Positions 5,070 to 7,747 of a DNA stretch of 7,747 nt are shown here, in pieces. Below the pieces are notes generated by a model. The model was not told the DNA's origin, did not search any database, and was given only the letters and a program-made list of their open reading frames with translations. The stretch spans positions 1-7,747 of the forward strand of contig JAEZAV010000038.1 in the NCBI GenBank assembly GCA_023430285.1. The letters run 5' to 3'. The position numbers were made by a program, and so were the translations under genes. Source of the DNA: Methanobacteriota archaeon (GTDB lineage Archaea > Methanobacteriota > Methanobacteria > Methanobacteriales > Methanobacteriaceae). Position 1 is the first letter of the stretch. Each line of letters opens with the position of its first letter.

Positions 5070-5498
5070 GTGGAAGACAGACAAAGACTTGAAGCTTTGA
5101 TGAATGAATTAAATACCTATCAGGGTCAAGCAGAAGTAATTCAGCAGCAGGTTGAAAATTTAAATGCATCCATAGCTGAACTTACAGTTGCATTAGACAC
5201 CCTTGAAGTAGTTAAGGATGAAGATAAGGAAGAAACTCTGGTACCAATAGGTGCAGGATCCTTCCTAATAACAGAACTTAAAAATACTGACGAGGTCATC
5301 ATTGGTCTTGGAGCAGGTGTGGCAGTAAAAAAGAAAATTGCCGATGCTAAAGAGACTATTGAAGAACAAAAGACCGAACTTGAAGAATTAAGAAACAAAA
5401 TGACTTCTGATCTCCAAAAGATTTCGGATTACATACGTCAGAGAAGTCCTGAAGCAGAAGCTTTAATGCAGAAGGTTGAAGGAGAAGGTTCTGTTTAA
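5070..5498 (+). CDS. pfdA: Prefoldin alpha subunit
   Basis: Subunit of the hexameric cytosolic chaperone that holds unfolded proteins and passes them to the thermosome. Two long coiled-coil helices flank a hairpin region. The N-terminal helix contains LNTYQGQAEVIQQQVENLNA, the beta strands include TLVPIGAGSFL and IIGLGAGVAVKKK, and the C-terminal helix includes IEEQKTELEELRNKM. The start needs judgement. GTG 5070 has a perfect AGGTGA site (5059-5064) at five bases and gives 142 residues. GTG 5061 would add three residues and overlap the rpl18a stop as GTGA, but lacks a ribosome site. I prefer 5070; the product is certain either way. Confidence 0.93.
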   Translation: MEDRQRLEALMNELNTYQGQAEVIQQQVENLNASIAELTVALDTLEVVKDEDKEETLVPIGAGSFLITELKNTDEVIIGLGAGVAVKKKIADAKETIEEQKTELEELRNKMTSDLQKISDYIRQRSPEAEALMQKVEGEGSV

Positions 5499-5551
5499 AT
5501 TATATTCCTTATTTTTAAATTTTTATCAACAAATAGGAGAGTGAAATCTCT
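5499..5551 (+). promoter_or_regulatory. AT-rich pfdA-ftsY gap with TATA-like and T-rich motifs
   Basis: Two TATA-like stretches, ATTATATTCC (5499-5508) and TTTTTAAATTTTTAT (5511-5525), lie in this 53-base gap. The first would start transcription near 5530, leaving a leader of about 20 bases for ftsY. The T-rich part could equally be a weak terminator of the operon. The ftsY ribosome site AGGAGAGTGA (5535-5544) could be partly hidden by pairing of GAGA with TCTC (5546-5549). Confidence 0.35.
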
Positions 5552-6841
5552 TTGTTTGAATCACTGAAAAAAAAGTTCAAGGGTACCATAGGAAAGATTT
5601 CAGATAATGTGGCTTCAGAAGAAGAATTAGATGATTCTAACTCTTCAGCTGCAGATATTAAATCAAAAGATGAGACTGTTCCTAGTTCTGACTCATCTGA
5701 AAATAAATCTTCCGAAGCTGTTTCTAAGGATGAGTTAACTGAATCTTCAAAGGATGTTTCTGGGACAGAATCATCTGAGGATGAAACAGAGTCTGATTCT
5801 AAAAAATCTGGTTTTATGGGATTTTTGCGCGGTAACAAATCCTCAGAAAAGGAAGAATCTGAAGATTCAAAACCTGCAAAAACATCTGAAACTGAAACTG
5901 AAGAAATTTCAGCCGATGAAACATCCACGGAATCTGAAGAGAAACAGAAAGAAGATGATAAGTCTGGAATTTTATCATTTGTAACCAATAAAACCATTTC
6001 TGAAAAGGACATAGATGATATTCTTTTTGAACTTGAAATGTCACTTTTAGAGGGTGATGTTGCAATGGAAGTGGCAGAAACTATAATCACCTCTGTCAAG
6101 ACTGATCTAGTGGGGCAGAAGATCAGGCGTAGGAGTGATGTTGCAGAGTTTACAAGAGAAGCTCTTAAAAAAGCCATATCTGAAATTCTTGATATTCAAG
6201 GTAAGGATTTAACGTCACTACTGGAAGAAGCTAAAAAATCTGGAGAACCCCTGAAGATCATGTTCGTGGGTATAAATGGTACTGGTAAAACAACTACCAT
6301 TGCAAAGATATCGACCTATTTCATAAACAAAGGTTACACTCCAGTAATTGCAGCTTCTGATACCTTCAGAGCAGGTGCCATAGAACAATTGACTCATCAT
6401 GCAGATAATCTTGATGTTAAAATAATCAAACACAAGAAGGGTGCAGACCCTGCTGCAGTTGCATTTGATGCTGTTGCCCATGCAAGGGCCAAGGGTAAAG
6501 AACTAGTTCTAGTGGATACTGCTGGAAGGATGCAGACCAACATTAACTTAATGGATGAGATGAAGAAGATCAAACGCGTTATTAAACCTGATCTTATCAT
6601 ATACGTTGGTGATGCTTTAACAGGCAATGATTCTGTAGAACAAGCCAAAAAATTTAACGATGCAGTAACTGTGGATGGTATCATACTTACCAAGGCAGAT
6701 GCAGATGCTAAGGGTGGAGCAGCACTATCCATTGGATACGTTATTCAGAAACCAATACTGTTCCTTGGAGTTGGTCAATCATATTCTGATATAATAGAAT
6801 TTAAACCAGAATGGATGGTTGAACAAATTTTAGGAGAATGA
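5552..6841 (+). CDS. ftsY: Signal recognition particle receptor FtsY
   Basis: SRP receptor GTPase that docks SRP-bound translating ribosomes at the membrane. It has 429 residues. A basic-hydrophobic N-terminal helix (MFESLKKKFKGTIGKISD) precedes a long Ser/Glu/Asp-rich A region to about 137, then the N domain (from about 138) and the G domain. GTPase motifs are G1 GINGTGKTT (240-248), DTFRAGA (270-276), G3 DTAGR (322-326), G4 TKAD (380-383) and GVGQ (406-409). The absence of a C-terminal Met-rich M domain excludes SRP54. The A region is longer than in many archaeal FtsY proteins and contains an inner hydrophobic motif at 86-93. The start is TTG; the GTGA of AGGAGAGTGA lies seven bases upstream. 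It follows pfdA by 53 bases and ends at a convergent terminator. Confidence 0.96.
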   Translation: MFESLKKKFKGTIGKISDNVASEEELDDSNSSAADIKSKDETVPSSDSSENKSSEAVSKDELTESSKDVSGTESSEDETESDSKKSGFMGFLRGNKSSEKEESEDSKPAKTSETETEEISADETSTESEEKQKEDDKSGILSFVTNKTISEKDIDDILFELEMSLLEGDVAMEVAETIITSVKTDLVGQKIRRRSDVAEFTREALKKAISEILDIQGKDLTSLLEEAKKSGEPLKIMFVGINGTGKTTTIAKISTYFINKGYTPVIAASDTFRAGAIEQLTHHADNLDVKIIKHKKGADPAAVAFDAVAHARAKGKELVLVDTAGRMQTNINLMDEMKKIKRVIKPDLIIYVGDALTGNDSVEQAKKFNDAVTVDGIILTKADADAKGGAALSIGYVIQKPILFLGVGQSYSDIIEFKPEWMVEQILGE

Positions 6842-6846
6842 AATTT

Positions 6847-6880
6847 CTATTTTTTTTGATTAGTAAAAAAAAAGATGATA
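6847..6880. terminator. Bidirectional terminator between ftsY and the PRC-barrel gene
   Basis: CTA followed by T8 (6850-6857), a short spacer, then A9 (6865-6873) and GATGATAG forms an imperfect inverted repeat. The T8 lies eight bases after the ftsY stop. The A9 reads as T9 on the minus strand, 12 bases after the stop of the convergent PRC-barrel gene. One compact element can thus end both transcripts. Confidence 0.7.
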
Positions 6881-6885
6881 GAATC

Positions 6886-7392
6886 TTAGTTTACGATTCT
6901 GTCGTTTATCTGATCTTGATCTAACTTGATTATCAGGTAGTCACCCATGGCTTCAATATCTTCATCTGATATCATGAGGTGTTTCTTGTTAAATGTGCCT
7001 CCTGTAGTTACCACGATGTTGTGAATGAGACAACCCTTAGGATCGATCATGAGATCAGATATTTTACCCACGTCCATTCCTGTTTTGTTTAGGACTGTTT
7101 TTCCGATGAATTCGTTGTACCTGGTTCCTTTGCCTAGAAATTTTTCAATTTTATCTACTTTAACTTGTTCTTCAATTTCTTGTGTGTTAAGTTTTAACTG
7201 CAGGTAATCTCCAACTTCTGCAATATCATCGTCAACTACAACCAAGAATTTTTTATTTAAAGCAGAGCCAACTGATATGAAGACTTTATCTAATAGACAT
7301 TGTTTAAATAAGACTGCAATTTCAGCTACTTTTCCGATTTCATTTGCTTCTTTATCTATTACTTTCATTCCAATAAATTCACTCGCTTTCAT
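6886..7392 (-). CDS. Tandem PRC-barrel domain protein
   Basis: A 168-residue protein made of two PRC-barrel repeats that align without gaps at an offset of 89 residues. SEFIGMKVIDKEANEIGKV (4-22) matches NEFIGKTVLNKTGMDVGKI (93-111), and LNKKFLVVVDDDIAEVGDYL (45-64) matches FNKKHLMISDEDIEAMGDYL (134-153). PRC barrels are small beta barrels found in RimM (ribosome maturation), photosynthetic reaction-centre H subunits and archaeal CdvA; stand-alone forms in methanogens have no known function. Cys32 and Cys121 occupy equal positions in the repeats. No signal peptide or membrane segment is seen, so it is probably cytosolic. I chose ATG 7392-7390 because GGAGAAGGTG precedes it and a TATA box lies about 65 bases upstream. 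The frame runs open to 7536, but that extension would cross the promoter and overlap the next gene. Confidence 0.83.
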   Translation of the reverse strand: MKASEFIGMKVIDKEANEIGKVAEIAVLFKQCLLDKVFISVGSALNKKFLVVVDDDIAEVGDYLQLKLNTQEIEEQVKVDKIEKFLGKGTRYNEFIGKTVLNKTGMDVGKISDLMIDPKGCLIHNIVVTTGGTFNKKHLMISDEDIEAMGDYLIIKLDQDQINDRIVN

Positions 7393-7454
7393 AACACCTT
7401 CTCCAGTTGAAATTGTTATTCTATGCAATATACCTATTAAATTATGTTTTTTAG

Positions 7455-7466
7455 AATATAAAAAAC
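7455..7466 (-). promoter_or_regulatory. TATA promoter of the PRC-barrel gene
   Basis: Read on the minus strand this is GTTTTTTATATT, preceded by an A-rich BRE-like stretch (AAAAAAA). Transcription would begin near 7434, giving a leader of about 42 bases before the ATG at 7392. This supports the short start of the PRC-barrel protein and separate transcription from the methyltransferase gene upstream. Confidence 0.55.
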
Positions 7467-7472
7467 TTTTTT

Positions 7473-7491
7473 TATTAAAAATTGGACAATT
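7473..7491 (-). terminator. Weak terminator after the methyltransferase gene
   Basis: The palindrome AATTGTCCAATT (minus strand, 7491-7480) overlaps the methyltransferase stop codon and is followed by five T and an AT-rich stretch. The stem is short, so the T-run is the main evidence. It lies directly upstream of the PRC-barrel promoter. Confidence 0.35.
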
Positions 7492-7747
7492 ATCTTGTTC
7501 CGCAGTAAACAGCCCAACCATAATATTTCCAAACAATATCCAGGTCTTTAAAACCCGCTTCTTCCAGCCATTTAAGATGGTTGGTTATTGGTGCAGGATA
7601 ATCCTCTTTTTTACTCTGGGGAACCCATTTTTCTTCAACTTCATCTTCAGAAACATTGTTTAACATAAATTCTTTCCATTTTTCCTTGTTAAGTTTCTGC
7701 ATTCTCTCATTTGAACCAAGAACACTGTCTGAATTAATGAATATTCC
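7490..7747 (-). CDS. SAM-dependent methyltransferase, C-terminal part (partial)
   Basis: The frame is open from the window edge to a TAA at 7492-7490, giving the last 85 residues; the N-terminal SAM-binding half lies outside. The visible part begins GIFINSDSVLGSNERMQKLN, which resembles the strand 'G-x-F-x-N-x-D' that follows the SAM site in class I methyltransferases of the trans-aconitate/ubiquinone type. It ends with HLKWLEEAGFKDLDIVWKYY and GWAVYCGTR, the usual last strands (W-L-x-x-A-G-F then the closing beta hairpin). The substrate cannot be told from this portion. The Met encoded at 7702-7700 is internal, since the fold continues upstream in frame. Confidence 0.78.
   Translation of the reverse strand, partial: GIFINSDSVLGSNERMQKLNKEKWKEFMLNNVSEDEVEEKWVPQSKKEDYPAPITNHLKWLEEAGFKDLDIVWKYYGWAVYCGTR

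Noticed and set aside
5515..6177. Long minus-strand frame (220 codons, serine-rich)
   Set aside because: It is the complement of the Glu/Ser-rich FtsY arm, whose GAA and TCT/TCA codons rarely give stops on the other strand. The FtsY frame has full domain support.
7277..7663. Plus-strand frame of 128 codons opposite the PRC-barrel and methyltransferase genes
   Set aside because: Low-complexity Phe/Ile/Leu product from antisense reading of two better supported genes, crossing their promoter and terminator.
1..7747. Defence island, CRISPR array, transposon or prophage
   Set aside because: No spaced direct repeats, transposase, integrase, toxin-antitoxin or nuclease modules were found. Nearly all DNA is assigned to core genes.

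Overview
The window is AT-rich archaeal DNA. The gene content points to a methanogen of the Methanobacteriales, probably a Methanobacterium-like species. The archaeal genes include an RNase P Rpp21 subunit, eS19, eL39, eL31, eL20/LX, aIF6, prefoldin alpha, a PDCD5-family protein and an archaeal-type FtsY. The signals are archaeal too: TATA-like boxes, oligo-T terminators, AGGTGAT/GGAGG ribosome binding sites and several TTG/GTG starts. The genus is inferred from recalled family resemblance and gene order, not from a search.

Layout. (1) 1-57 is the last 18 codons of an unrecognised gene, followed by a hairpin plus T-tract terminator. (2) 139-1474 is a two-gene unit: a Thi4-type thiazole synthase of the sulfide-dependent kind (His in place of the sacrificial Cys), then an AK6/Fap7-type adenylate kinase. 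(3) 1475-1718 is a 244-base gene-free stretch with two possible promoters and three inverted repeats. (4) 1719-5498 is a tightly packed ten-gene + strand operon: rnp4, a YhbY-like RNA-binding gene, rps19e, a PDCD5-family gene, a PP-loop ATPase gene, rpl39e, rpl31e, eif6, rpl18a and pfdA. Many junctions overlap or nearly touch. (5) ftsY follows after 53 bases and may have its own promoter. (6) A T8/A9 convergent terminator at 6847-6880 separates it from two minus-strand genes: a tandem PRC-barrel protein, and a SAM methyltransferase cut by the window edge.

The central block joins tRNA 5' processing (Rpp21), ribosome components (eS19, eL39, eL31, eL20), 60S-type subunit maturation and anti-association (aIF6), folding of nascent proteins (prefoldin) and membrane targeting of ribosomes (FtsY). 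The PDCD5-family, YhbY-like and PP-loop proteins are the less understood members. I recognise this as a conserved archaeal translation operon. I see no defence system, mobile element, CRISPR array or wholly new system. The best leads are the PP-loop protein of unknown substrate, the 65-base rnp4/yhbY overlap, the structured region before rnp4, a duplicated hydrophobic motif in FtsY and the duplicated PRC-barrel protein with a cysteine at the same place in each repeat.
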